Positions 32,874 to 41,834 of a stretch of 64,000 bases of DNA are shown here, in pieces. The stretch comes from Desulfofalx alkaliphila DSM 12257. GTDB lineage: Bacteria; Bacillota; Desulfotomaculia; Desulfotomaculales; Desulfohalotomaculaceae. The stretch spans positions 93,362-157,361 of the forward strand of contig NZ_KL544001.1 in NCBI RefSeq assembly GCF_000711975.1. Direction: 5' to 3'. The notes under the pieces were generated by a model that was given only the letters and a program-made list of their open reading frames with translations, was not told where the DNA came from and searched no databases. Every line of letters begins with the position of its first letter. The stretch's first letter is position 1. A program made the position numbers and the translations under genes.

Positions 32874-34085
32874 TTCCTTTTTCATTTTTTCGCGTATATC
32901 CTGCCACTGATCCCGGGCCTTGTTAACTATTGCCGGGTAGGTGTGGTGCTGCGGATGCATTACCAGGCGGCTAAACCACTGAATTGAGTTTTTGGGGTCC
33001 CCCAGCCGGTTATATAGTTCACCGATTACATACATCATTTGCAGTTCATTTTTACTGTCAAAGGATTCGCGGGAGAAAGCTTCCTGGTAGTTTTCCAAAG
33101 CCGGTTTTAGGTGCTGCTGTTCCTGGGCAGGGTCCTCTTGATAGCGGTACAGCCAGGCCAGGCGCAGGTGAAGTCGGGCCAGCACCGATTTTTTACTGCC
33201 GCAGGCAGTCTGGCATTTTATGGCCCGCAGATAGCATTCTTTGGCCATGTTGAGGTCGCGCACCGTGCAAAAATCTTTTTTGGGCAGGGCAGCCAGCAAT
33301 TTCTCAACTTCCCCCTGGGCCACTGGGTTGAGCGCCTCATTGGCATCTTCAAGGTAGGCATAATTGCACTTGGGGCAGACAATAACCTCGTAGTAGAGCG
33401 GGTTGATGCCGATGTAGTGATTGCAAAAATCGCTGTCTGTTTTCTCAATGTTAATATACCTGGACAAGACCCGGGGGGTGGTGAACCTGTGCTCGCACAG
33501 GGGGCACTCTTGTTTATGGTCGTAAAGCATTTTAGCCATTTCGGCCGCCTGCTGTTCAGTAAAGGCAAAGTCACCGCTGATAAGATCTGCGGGGATATTT
33601 ATCAAATCCGGTGTATCCTCTTCTAAGTCTGCCGGCTGACTGACAATTAATTCAGCTAGCTTGAGGTATAAATGTCTGAGGTGTTCAGCCATTATCTTCA
33701 TGAAGTTATAGGCCACGTTGTTGTTTTGCTGGTCCAAGACCATAAAAACATCGATGGGTATGGTAAAGAGTATTGTTTTGTCATGGGCCCTGGCGGTCAC
33801 CGGCTGGCTGCCGGCACCGTTAAATAAATTTAACTCACCGAAGAAATCTCCGGCCTCTAAAACTTCCAATTCCACTTCCTTATCCCGGTGCTGTTTAAGT
33901 ATAGTTACGCTGCCCATGGCAATTATATATAGGTGTTCGGATTTATCACCTTCCCTAAAAACCTCCCTTTGTTGCGGAAAACTCAATAGGTCGGTGTAGT
34001 CAGCAATGGTTTTCAGTGTAAATTCAGGAAAATCCTTAAACAGCCTTGACCGTTTTAAAATTTGCATGCGTACATTGGTTTCCAT
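32865..34085 (-). CDS. Cyclic-nucleotide-binding domain fused to DUF2225
   Basis: 406 residues. An N-terminal cNMP-binding (Crp-like) beta-roll at about 10-125 (FREGDKSEHLYIIAMGSVTI, VLEAGDFFGELNLFNG; the phosphate-binding arginine position reads PVTARA) is followed by a DUF2225 region from about 180. That region has two zinc-ribbon-like pairs, CPLCEHRF and CPKCNYAY, and TPR-like helices to the end. There is no HTH, so it is not a Crp regulator. DUF2225 proteins are found in motile and sporulating Firmicutes, with unknown function. GAGGAG precedes ATG. It interrupts the motility block on the opposite strand. Confidence 0.8.
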   Translation of the reverse strand: METNVRMQILKRSRLFKDFPEFTLKTIADYTDLLSFPQQREVFREGDKSEHLYIIAMGSVTILKQHRDKEVELEVLEAGDFFGELNLFNGAGSQPVTARAHDKTILFTIPIDVFMVLDQQNNNVAYNFMKIMAEHLRHLYLKLAELIVSQPADLEEDTPDLINIPADLISGDFAFTEQQAAEMAKMLYDHKQECPLCEHRFTTPRVLSRYINIEKTDSDFCNHYIGINPLYYEVIVCPKCNYAYLEDANEALNPVAQGEVEKLLAALPKKDFCTVRDLNMAKECYLRAIKCQTACGSKKSVLARLHLRLAWLYRYQEDPAQEQQHLKPALENYQEAFSRESFDSKNELQMMYVIGELYNRLGDPKNSIQWFSRLVMHPQHHTYPAIVNKARDQWQDIREKMKKETK

Positions 34086-34127
34086 ATCATACTCCTCAAC
34101 TGTTAAATATTGTCGAAAAATATCCTA

Positions 34128-34157
34128 ATAATATATATATCGGACGCTATGATTCAA
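34128..34157 (-). promoter_or_regulatory. Candidate promoter for cNMP/DUF2225 gene
   Basis: Minus strand TTGAAT (34157-34152), 18 bases, TATTAT (34133-34128). The 193-base gap between the divergent genes also must hold the promoter for the DegT-like gene, which I cannot place with confidence. Confidence 0.45.
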
Positions 34158-34278
34158 ACCTATAGACTAAAGTGCCAATTTAATTAGATTTTGTAAAAAA
34201 ACATTGATACAAATAGCGAAATACTGTTTTGTTCTAGTAGAATGTGTTATTATGTAGAATCGAGGAAGGTGAAATCAA

Positions 34279-35415
34279 GTGTTTACCCAAAAAGACAAAG
34301 AATCTCTATTAATGCTGCTTGATGGCGGTAAAATACATATGGGAGAGCAAGTGAAAATTTTTGAGGAGGCCTTTGCCCGGCATATGGGGGTTAAAAATGC
34401 AGTGGCTGTTTCCAGCGGAGCAGGGGGCATGCACATAGCGCTTTTGGCTGCCGCAGTGGGCCCCAAGGAAGAGGTAATTGTGCCCCCCTTGGCACCGGTG
34501 GCTGGCCCCAATGCTGTTTTTTATCAGGGAGCGGTGAATATCTTTGCCGATGTGGATGCCGCAACCGGCAACGTGGATCCTAAGGATGTGCTGGCTAGAA
34601 TTAACTCCGGCACCAAGGCGATAATCTTGCATCACTACGGCGGACAACCCTGTGATTTACAGCCGGTGCTGGATGAATTAAAAGATAAGGATGTGCCGGT
34701 GATAGTTGATGCCACCCACAGCATTGGGGCCAGCTATCATCAACAGTCGGTGGCCGGGCTGGGTGATATGGTGGTCTTTGACTTTGGCCCGGGCAACCAG
34801 ATTTATACCGGCGAGGGCGGCATGATCACCACCAACAGTGATGAGTTGGCCCAATGGCTGCGGATGTTTAGGGATGAGGGCTTTGTGAGGGAAAAACACC
34901 TTTTGAGCAAGGATGAAGGCCCCTGGCACAATGAAATGCAAGACCTGGGCTACCCTTACCGCATTACCGATTTACAGGCTGTTTTGGGCTTATCCCAGTT
35001 GGAGCGGTTAGACGAGACGGTGGCCAGACGGGAGGAAATAGCCAAAAGATATAACGAAGCCTTTGGCTCAATGGAAGAGGTGGAGGTGCCGGAGGAAGTG
35101 CCCGGCGTTAAATCTGCCTGGGGTTTTTACCCCCTGCTGCTAAAGGAAGAAAAATTGATTGCTAACCGCCCGCGGCTCTTTGTGCAATTGAAGATGCAGG
35201 GTATAGAGGTGCAGGTAAAGCACTACCCGGTCTTTTTACACCCCTATTACCTGTGGGCGGGACACCCCGATGTGTGTACGCTGGAGGGCAGCCGGGCCCC
35301 CAAGGCTGAAGAATTTTACCAAAGGGTTATACTGCTACCCATCAATCAAACCATCTCCGATGAAGAAGTGTCGAATATTATTGCGAAGACAAAGGGCATT
35401 TTAACTGCCTTTTAA
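34279..35415 (+). CDS. DegT/DnrJ/EryC1-family protein lacking the PLP lysine
   Basis: 378 residues, full length for the sugar aminotransferase family, starting at GTG behind GAGGAAGGTG. It keeps SSGAGGMHIAL, the HHYGGQPCDL loop, DATHSIGAS with the PLP-binding aspartate, and TGEGGMITT. At the position of the Schiff-base lysine (usually F-x-x-x-K-x-I-TTGEGG) it reads FGPGNQIYTGEGG, so N173 replaces lysine. Ordinary transamination is therefore unlikely. ColD-like dehydratases of this fold use His there; Asn is different. It sits 157 bases before flgB, so a role in flagellin sugar or surface sugar metabolism is possible. Confidence 0.85.
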   Translation: MFTQKDKESLLMLLDGGKIHMGEQVKIFEEAFARHMGVKNAVAVSSGAGGMHIALLAAAVGPKEEVIVPPLAPVAGPNAVFYQGAVNIFADVDAATGNVDPKDVLARINSGTKAIILHHYGGQPCDLQPVLDELKDKDVPVIVDATHSIGASYHQQSVAGLGDMVVFDFGPGNQIYTGEGGMITTNSDELAQWLRMFRDEGFVREKHLLSKDEGPWHNEMQDLGYPYRITDLQAVLGLSQLERLDETVARREEIAKRYNEAFGSMEEVEVPEEVPGVKSAWGFYPLLLKEEKLIANRPRLFVQLKMQGIEVQVKHYPVFLHPYYLWAGHPDVCTLEGSRAPKAEEFYQRVILLPINQTISDEEVSNIIAKTKGILTAF

Positions 35416-35422
35416 TTTTATC

Positions 35423-35451
35423 TTGACAAATTTTTTTAGCTTTTATCAAAT
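35423..35451 (+). promoter_or_regulatory. Candidate sigma-A promoter of the flgB operon
   Basis: TTGACA (35423-35428), 17 bases, TCAAAT (35446-35451). It lies about 120 bases before flgB. No sigma-D motif is seen, which fits early flagellar genes. Confidence 0.5.
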
Positions 35452-35507
35452 TCTTACATTTTTATGCAGGGTAATAAACTTTTATTGTTGAATAATAAAC
35501 GTGGGTC

Positions 35508-35540
35508 ATTAGGAAATTTATAAGATTAGGAAATTTATAA
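35508..35540 (+). repeat. Tandem 17-bp repeat in the flgB leader
   Basis: ATTAGGAAATTTATAAG at 35508-35524 is followed at once by ATTAGGAAATTTATAA at 35525-35540. It lies between the promoter candidate and the ribosome site AAAGGGGGTG. Two in-phase copies could bind a regulator or be a local duplication. Confidence 0.8.
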
Positions 35541-35571
35541 ATTTTTTGTCACAACCAAAGGGGGTGTTAGC

Positions 35572-35979
35572 TTGTTTTTTGTCAACAATCCGACAGTGAT
35601 GGCACTTAAAAAAGACCTGGATGTGGGTATGCTCAGGCAGCGGGTTATTGCTGACAATGTGGCTAATGTAAATACACCGGGCTTTAAAAAATCTCATGTA
35701 TCCTTTGAAGAGCAGTTTAAAACAGCCTTAGGCAGACGGCGGCTTGCCCTGCGCACCTCCCACCCTCTGCACCTGGGCGGGGTGAAGCACCCGGCACAGG
35801 CGGAGGCAAAAACAGTGCAGGTGACTAACACAGCCTCCCAGCCCGATGGCAATAACGTTAACATAGATGAGGAAATGGTGAATTTGGCGGCAAACCAGAT
35901 GAAATATCAGACATCTACCCAGGCCTTAGACGGCTATTATTCGCTAGTCAGTCATATAATATCCAGTTCCAGGAGGTAG
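35572..35979 (+). CDS. flgB: Flagellar basal-body rod protein FlgB
   Basis: 135 residues starting at TTG behind AAAGGGGGTG. Proximal rod protein with the rod signature RVIADNVANVNTPGFKKSHV and C-terminal helix VNLAANQMKYQTSTQALDGY. First gene of the 25-kb fla/che run; flgC starts 7 bases after it. Confidence 0.94.
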   Translation: MFFVNNPTVMALKKDLDVGMLRQRVIADNVANVNTPGFKKSHVSFEEQFKTALGRRRLALRTSHPLHLGGVKHPAQAEAKTVQVTNTASQPDGNNVNIDEEMVNLAANQMKYQTSTQALDGYYSLVSHIISSSRR

Positions 35980-35986
35980 ATAGATA

Positions 35987-36430
35987 ATGGCATTGTTTGA
36001 TTCTTTTGCGATCAGTGCTTCAGGTATGTCGGCCGAAAGGCTGCGCCTTGATGTTATTTCCAACAACCTAGCCAACATTAACACCGCCGGCCGCACCGAT
36101 GACCCTAACTTGGCGCCCTACCGGCGGCAGGTGCCCCTGTTTGCCCAGCAGCTGCAAAGGGTGATGAATAAAAATAACATCCCTGTGGGTTATAAGGGTG
36201 CAGGGGTAAAGGTGGCGGGTATTGTTCAAGACCCCAATCCGCCCCGCCTTGTTTATGAACCCGACCATCCCTATGCTGACGAAGAGGGCTATGTGGCCTA
36301 TCCCAATATTAACGTATTAAATGAGATGGTGGATATGATCACTGCCTCAAGGGCCTATGAGGCCAATGTAACAGCCTTAAATGCAGCCAAGGGAATGGCA
36401 ATGAAAGCCCTGGAAATAGGGCGCGGTTAG
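35987..36430 (+). CDS. flgC: Flagellar basal-body rod protein FlgC
   Basis: 147 residues. Rod protein with N-terminal FAISASGMSAERLRLDVISN and NLANINTAGR, a short middle, and C-terminal NVLNEMVDMITASRAYEANV. It assembles with FlgB, FlgF and FlgG into the rod. Spacing to fliE is 12 bases, with AGGAGG in between. Confidence 0.95.
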   Translation: MALFDSFAISASGMSAERLRLDVISNNLANINTAGRTDDPNLAPYRRQVPLFAQQLQRVMNKNNIPVGYKGAGVKVAGIVQDPNPPRLVYEPDHPYADEEGYVAYPNINVLNEMVDMITASRAYEANVTALNAAKGMAMKALEIGRG

Positions 36431-36442
36431 GAGGAAGCATAG

Positions 36443-36739
36443 ATGAAGATACAACCATTGTCGCAACCGCTGATGGCAGGCGGTCAGGTACAGGCCTCAG
36501 CAAATAAAAATGAAAGCGGCGTTTCCTTTGGCGACCTGCTTAAGGATGCTGTCAATAACTTAAACGATATACAGGTAAAGTCAGATGATATGAAACTTAA
36601 GTTTATTACCGGTGAGGTACAGGATGTTCACCAGGTAACCATAGCAATGACTGAAGCAAAGGTGGCAATGCATTTAGCAGTGGAAGTGCGCAATAAATTA
36701 TTGGAAGCTTATCAAGAAGTATCACGCATGCCATTGTAA
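36443..36739 (+). CDS. fliE: Hook-basal body complex protein FliE
   Basis: 98 residues. It joins the MS ring to the rod. The family C-terminus (DVHQVTIAMTEAKVAMHLAV then EVRNKLLEAYQEVSRM) is clear. AGGAGG precedes ATG by 7 bases. Confidence 0.94.
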   Translation: MKIQPLSQPLMAGGQVQASANKNESGVSFGDLLKDAVNNLNDIQVKSDDMKLKFITGEVQDVHQVTIAMTEAKVAMHLAVEVRNKLLEAYQEVSRMPL

Positions 36740-36770
36740 ACAACTAACCTTTTAGTGGGGAGTGTTACTT

Positions 36771-38294
36771 TTGAACCTGCGAGACCTGCCGGCCAAGGCG
36801 AAGGAACGGTGGCTAAATTTTACCCAAACACAGAAAATAGCAACTGTGCTGTTAAGTCTTGGTATTGTGGTATGCCTTTTCTATTCTATTGTTTTTTTAG
36901 TGCAACCAAAATATGCCCCCCTCTTCACAGACCTTGAAATACAAGAAGCCGGACAAATAACGGAAAACTTAAAAGCAATGAATGTTAAATATAAAACCGC
37001 TGACCAAGGCCGTACCATTTTGGTGCCGGAGTCTGACGTTTACGAGCTGCGCATGCAGTTGGCCAGCGACGGTGTACTGCCGGGCGGCGGCCAGGGTTTT
37101 GAGTTGTTTGATCAAACAAAACTGGCCCAAACTGACTTTGAGCAGCAGGTTGTTTTTCAGCGGGCTCTGCAGGAAGAGTTGCGCCGCACCATCGTTTCCC
37201 TTGAGGCGGTGGATCAGGCCCGGGTACATTTAGTGCTGCCCACCAAAAGTGTATTTATAGAGGAAGAGGGTACAGCCTCTGCCTCGGTGGTACTAAAATT
37301 AAAACCCCTGGCCAAACTACAGCCGTCCCAGGTACAGGGTATAAGCGACTTGCTCATTGGCAGTGTGGAAGGCCTTTTACCTGAGAATTTACATATCATT
37401 GACACCAATGGCAATGTGCTCAATGATTTTATCAAGACGCCTTCAGATCCAAGTCAGATGGCCGGCAGTGTTATTCAGCAGCAGCAACAACTGCGGGAAG
37501 AATTTGAAAAGCGTTTAGAACAGAGGTTAAAACAGTTCTTAACACCGGTTTACGGGCCGGGAAAAACGGTGGCCATGGTAACGGTGGATTTAGATTTCAG
37601 CAAGGTTCAAACCACCCGCACCGAGGTGCTGCCCGGTCAGCCAATCAGTGAGCAAACGGAAAGTTCCAGCGGCAGCAACACCGGCTACGGAAGTCCGGTG
37701 GGCACCACCTCGCAAATGCCGGGAAGCGACTACCCCATTGTGGGTGGCGGTGAGGGTGAGTACGAACATGAATCCGCCATCACCAACTACGAAACCGGCC
37801 AAGAAGTTATAGTGGTGGATCAGCCGCCGGGAGCCATCAGGCGGATCTCAACCTCAGTGATTGTGGACAGCAATGTGGGCCCCGTGGATCAAGAGGCCAT
37901 TCAGCAAATAGTGTCCACCGCCATTGGCTTTGAGCCTGCGCGGGGGGACGACATTATAGTACAAACGATGCCCTTTGACACCTCTGCCCAGGATGCCTTT
38001 GCCGCCGAAGGTGATGAGCCGGAAGAACTTCCGCTCTATACTATAATCGGCATTGCTGCGGCAATCTTAATACTTTTATTGGTTCTGCTAGCATATTTTA
38101 TTCGCCGACGCAGGGCAAGGCAGCAGCAGTTGGAGGAGGAAATGCCTGTGCCGGTGGCGGCGGTGGGTGATGACACTGAAGAAGAAGTTTCCCTGGAGCC
38201 GCTGGTGCCTGATCCCAAAACCAGGGCAAAGGATTTGGCCAAGAAGAATCCCGATGAGGTGGCCCAGGTATTAAAACTTTGGTTGAAGGAGTAG
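36771..38294 (+). CDS. fliF: MS-ring protein FliF
   Basis: 507 residues from TTG 36771, 8 bases after GTGGGGAG; the in-frame GTG at 36762 overlaps that site. Two membrane helices (about 23-45 and 425-447) bracket the periplasmic YscJ/FliF ring domains (LFTDLEIQEAGQITENLKAM, LPGGGQGFELFDQTK, RVHLVLP). The C-terminal cytoplasmic tail binds FliG (AKKNPDEVAQVLKLWL). Base of the flagellum and export gate. Confidence 0.95.
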   Translation: MNLRDLPAKAKERWLNFTQTQKIATVLLSLGIVVCLFYSIVFLVQPKYAPLFTDLEIQEAGQITENLKAMNVKYKTADQGRTILVPESDVYELRMQLASDGVLPGGGQGFELFDQTKLAQTDFEQQVVFQRALQEELRRTIVSLEAVDQARVHLVLPTKSVFIEEEGTASASVVLKLKPLAKLQPSQVQGISDLLIGSVEGLLPENLHIIDTNGNVLNDFIKTPSDPSQMAGSVIQQQQQLREEFEKRLEQRLKQFLTPVYGPGKTVAMVTVDLDFSKVQTTRTEVLPGQPISEQTESSSGSNTGYGSPVGTTSQMPGSDYPIVGGGEGEYEHESAITNYETGQEVIVVDQPPGAIRRISTSVIVDSNVGPVDQEAIQQIVSTAIGFEPARGDDIIVQTMPFDTSAQDAFAAEGDEPEELPLYTIIGIAAAILILLLVLLAYFIRRRRARQQQLEEEMPVPVAAVGDDTEEEVSLEPLVPDPKTRAKDLAKKNPDEVAQVLKLWLKE

Positions 38295-38300
38295 TAGCTT

Positions 38301-39308
38301 ATGGCTCAAAAGATGACAGGTGAACAAAAGGCAGCTGTTCTTTTAATGAGTTTGGGAGCCGACTTATCTTCAAAGGTGTTAAAGCATGGTTTTGACGATG
38401 AAGAAATAGAACGCATTACCACCGCCATAACTGATATGGACAGGATATCCAGTGAGGATACCAATGTGGTGCTGGAGGAATTTTTCAACCTGCAGCGGGC
38501 CAGGAATTATGTTTTAAGCGGCGGCTTGGATTATGCAAAACAATTATTGGAAAAAACGGTGGGGCCGGTTAAGTCTGTGGAAATATTGGACAAAATTAGC
38601 CAGAGTATGCGCCAGGTGCCCTTCCAGGCCCTGCGCAAGGCCGACCCCAAGCAGTTAATCAGTTTTATCCGTGATGAACATCCTCAAACACTGGCCTTTA
38701 TTGTGGCTCACCTTAAGCCCGATCAGGCGGCCATAGTGCTGTCTGAGTTGGATGCCCCCATCCAGGCCGATGTTTCCCGCCGGGTGGCAATGCTGGATCG
38801 GGCTTCCCCCGATGTGGCAAAAGAAGTGGAAAAGGTGCTGGAGCGCAAGATGTCAACGGTGGTGGCCACCGAAGACGCTGTGGCCGGTGGCGTAAAGAGT
38901 TTAGTAAATATACTGAACAGGGTAGACCGATCCACTGAAAAAAGTATCTTTGAGCACCTGGAAAAAAACGATCCAAACTTGGCCGAAGAAGTTCGCCGCA
39001 TGATGTTCATTTTCGAGGACATTGTCAAGCTGCATGACGTGTCTATTCAAAAGGTACTGCGGGAAGTGGATACAAAGGATTTGGCCCTTGCCATGCGCGG
39101 TGCCAACCAAGATGTTAACAATCGAATCTTTAAGAACATGTCTAAGCGGGCTTCTGAAATGCTCAGAGAAGAAATTGACTACATGGGCCCGGTGCGCTTA
39201 AGGGATGTGGAACAGGCCCAACAGAAAATTGTTAATGTGATCCGAAGACTGGAGGAAAGTGGCGAAATCGTCATTTCCCGTGGTGGGGAGGATACCTTGA
39301 TTGTCTAG
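38301..39308 (+). CDS. fliG: Flagellar motor switch protein FliG
   Basis: 335 residues with three helical domains: the FliF-binding N-terminal (KAAVLLMSLGADLSSKVL), a middle FliM-binding domain (IRDEHPQTLAFIVAHL, EHPQT motif) and the C-terminal torque domain (DIVKLHDVSIQKVLREVDTK, LREEIDYMGPVRLRDVEQAQ). The charged stator-contact residues are present. It overlaps fliH by 8 bases. Confidence 0.96.
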   Translation: MAQKMTGEQKAAVLLMSLGADLSSKVLKHGFDDEEIERITTAITDMDRISSEDTNVVLEEFFNLQRARNYVLSGGLDYAKQLLEKTVGPVKSVEILDKISQSMRQVPFQALRKADPKQLISFIRDEHPQTLAFIVAHLKPDQAAIVLSELDAPIQADVSRRVAMLDRASPDVAKEVEKVLERKMSTVVATEDAVAGGVKSLVNILNRVDRSTEKSIFEHLEKNDPNLAEEVRRMMFIFEDIVKLHDVSIQKVLREVDTKDLALAMRGANQDVNNRIFKNMSKRASEMLREEIDYMGPVRLRDVEQAQQKIVNVIRRLEESGEIVISRGGEDTLIV

Positions 39309-40002
39309 GATAATAAAGGGTGCCACAGTGGCAGATACCCCAATAGTACTGCCCTTGAAACAAAAACTGCCCATGGAAAAAAAGCGCAAAAAAACCTCAA
39401 CCCCTGAGGATGAGGCCAGGGAGCTCTTGGCCGAGGCCAATGCCCAGGCTGAGCAGATTATCCAAGCCGCTGAGCGGCAGGGGGCAGCAATAGTGGATAA
39501 GGCCAAGGCAGAGGCTGAAGAATTAAAGCATAAGGCCCAGCAGCAAGGCTACCAGGAGGGCATGGAAAAGGCCTATGCCGAAGGCGACGAGATCCGCCGG
39601 CAGGCCCGGCAGGTGCTGGAGCAGGCCGAAGAGGTGCGGCGCCAAACCCTGGAAGCCATGGAGCAGGAAATTATCTCCTTGGCGGTGGACATTGCCGAAA
39701 AGTTTATATCCACCCAGCTGCGTTTAGAAAGGGAAATTATTGTGGAAACTGCCCGGGAATCCATTAAGCTGGTGAAGGATCGCCGGCAGATAACAATTTA
39801 CGTCAATCCCCAAGAAATAGATATTTATTTAGCTGCAAAAGAGCAGTTGCAGCAAATGCTTGGCGAGGAAGCAAAACTAAATATCATTGCCGACGCCGAA
39901 ATAAAACCGGGTGGATGCCTGGTTAACACAGAGCAGGGAATAGTGGATGCCACCGCTGACTCCCGCTGGCAGTCGGTGTTAAAGGCTATCTATCCTACCT
40001 AA
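39301..40002 (+). CDS. fliH: Flagellar export ATPase regulator FliH
   Basis: 233 residues starting at TTG within the fliG end. A long coiled-coil (AEQIIQAAERQGAAIVDKAK, GYQEGMEKAYAEG) precedes a globular C-terminal FliH/YscL domain (IISLAVDIAEKFISTQL, IADAEIKPGGCLVNTEQGIV). It holds FliI in check at the export gate. Confidence 0.9.
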   Translation: MSRIIKGATVADTPIVLPLKQKLPMEKKRKKTSTPEDEARELLAEANAQAEQIIQAAERQGAAIVDKAKAEAEELKHKAQQQGYQEGMEKAYAEGDEIRRQARQVLEQAEEVRRQTLEAMEQEIISLAVDIAEKFISTQLRLEREIIVETARESIKLVKDRRQITIYVNPQEIDIYLAAKEQLQQMLGEEAKLNIIADAEIKPGGCLVNTEQGIVDATADSRWQSVLKAIYPT

Positions 40003-40019
40003 GGCGGTGAAATACTCAG

Positions 40020-41357
40020 TTGGCTATGGTAATTGATTTACAACCCATCCGCCGACGCCTGCAAAGGGCTGAACCAATAAAATTGCACGGTCAAGTTACC
40101 CGGGTGGTGGGCTTGACAATAGAGGTGCTGGGCATTACTGCCAGTATCGGTGAGGTGTGCGAAATTTTGGTGCCCGGTGAGGAACAGCCGGTCTATGCCG
40201 AGGTGGTGGGCTTTAAAGAAAATCAATCGCTCTTGATGCCGCTGGGTGAGCTGCGGGGAATTTACCCGGGCAGTTCGGTGCTGCCCACCGGTAAATCATT
40301 AACCCTGCCCATGGGCGACCACCTGCTGGGACAGGTCTTGGACGGTCTGGGACAACCCATAGAGCTGCCCCAGGACGGCAGCTTTGACCCTGACCTCGGT
40401 GAACTTTATCCGGTGGACAACCTGCCCCCCAACCCCCTGCAGAGAAAGCGCATAAGCAGTGTGCTGCCCACGGGGGTGCGGGCCATAGATGCCCTGCTTA
40501 CCTGTGGCTGCGGCCAGCGCATTGGCATTTTTGCCGGCAGCGGTGTGGGCAAAAGTACCCTGCTGGGTATGATTGCCAAGCACGGCAGTGCCGATGTGAA
40601 TGTCATTGGGCTCATCGGCGAACGGGGCCGGGAGGTACTTGACTTCATCGAAACAGATTTGGGGCCTGAAGGGCTCGCCAAATCTGTGGTGGTGGCAGCC
40701 ACCTCTGACCAGCCGGCCCTGGTGCGCCTCAAGGGTGCCTTTGTGGCCACTGCCATTGCCGAGTACTTCCGCGACCAAGGCAAAGATGTGATGCTGTTAA
40801 TGGATTCTGTGACCCGCTTTGCCATGGCCCAGCGGGAAGTGGGCCTGGCGGTGGGCGAACCGCCGGCCACCAGAGGCTATACCCCTTCGGTCTTTGCCCT
40901 GCTGCCTAAACTGCTGGAGCGTTCGGGCATGGGCTTAAAGGGCTCCATCACTGCCTTTTACACCGTGCTGGTGGACGGTGACGACATGAATGAACCCATA
41001 GCCGATGCGGTGCGGGGGATACTGGACGGCCACATTGTGCTGAGCCGCCGCTTGGCCGCCAAAAACCACTACCCGGCCATAGATGTTTTACAAAGTGTAA
41101 GTCGCATTATGCCTGACCTGGCAGAGCCGCTGCATATGGAGAATGCAGGCCAGGTGAGGGATCTGTTGGCCACCTACCGGGAATCGGAGGACTTAATTAA
41201 TATCGGTGCCTATGTGTCCGGTTCTAACCCCAAAATTGACCTGGCCATTTCAAAAAACCGGCAGATCATTGATTTTTTAAAACAAAGCCCCGACGAGTAC
41301 AGCCAGTACAGCGAAACAATAGAGAGTCTCAACCAAATTGTTGCGGGGGGTAGCTGA
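40020..41357 (+). CDS. fliI: Flagellar export ATPase FliI
   Basis: 445 residues. F1-ATPase-beta relative with Walker A GSGVGKST (near 175), Walker B DVMLLMDSVTRFA, ERGREVLDF and the C-terminal domain. It energises unfolding and entry of export substrates. TTG start behind AAGGCGGTGA; ATG 40026 is also possible. The stop overlaps the fliJ start (TGATG). Confidence 0.95.
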   Translation: MAMVIDLQPIRRRLQRAEPIKLHGQVTRVVGLTIEVLGITASIGEVCEILVPGEEQPVYAEVVGFKENQSLLMPLGELRGIYPGSSVLPTGKSLTLPMGDHLLGQVLDGLGQPIELPQDGSFDPDLGELYPVDNLPPNPLQRKRISSVLPTGVRAIDALLTCGCGQRIGIFAGSGVGKSTLLGMIAKHGSADVNVIGLIGERGREVLDFIETDLGPEGLAKSVVVAATSDQPALVRLKGAFVATAIAEYFRDQGKDVMLLMDSVTRFAMAQREVGLAVGEPPATRGYTPSVFALLPKLLERSGMGLKGSITAFYTVLVDGDDMNEPIADAVRGILDGHIVLSRRLAAKNHYPAIDVLQSVSRIMPDLAEPLHMENAGQVRDLLATYRESEDLINIGAYVSGSNPKIDLAISKNRQIIDFLKQSPDEYSQYSETIESLNQIVAGGS

Positions 41358-41794
41358 TGAAAAAATTCCAATTTCGCCTTGAACCGGTGCTGCAGCTGCG
41401 CTGCCAAAAGGAAAAGGAGGCCCTGCTGCAGCAGAGTAGGGCTGACACCCTCTACCGGGAAAGGCTAAAGGCCTTGAAAGAAACTGAAAACACACTGAAT
41501 AATTCGCTAAAGCCGTTACCCAACAATCCGGTGGGTGAACTGCACCGCATCTTATATCAGGATCATTTAAGGATGAAAATGGTCCAGCAGACCCATCAGG
41601 TGCATTTGGCCCAACAAAAGGTGGAGGAGGCCCGGCAGGTTTCCAGGGTGGCCAGACAGGAGCGGATGGTGCTGGAAAAATTAAAGGAAAAGCAGCTACA
41701 AGAACACCTGGACTACACCCGCATGCTGGAAACCAAGATAATAGATGAGCTGGGCACCGGTATGTATTACCGCAAACATCACACCAACCGGTGA
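41357..41794 (+). CDS. fliJ: Flagellar export chaperone FliJ
   Basis: 145 residues, nearly all a coiled-coil, as expected for FliJ, the central stalk of the FliI hexamer. The start MKKFQFRLEPVLQLRCQKEK is the family pattern. Coupled to fliI by TGATG. Confidence 0.9.
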   Translation: MKKFQFRLEPVLQLRCQKEKEALLQQSRADTLYRERLKALKETENTLNNSLKPLPNNPVGELHRILYQDHLRMKMVQQTHQVHLAQQKVEEARQVSRVARQERMVLEKLKEKQLQEHLDYTRMLETKIIDELGTGMYYRKHHTNR

Positions 41795-41834
41795 TGTCTT
41801 ATGGCCATTACTACAGAAGGGAGGTGAATTTAAG

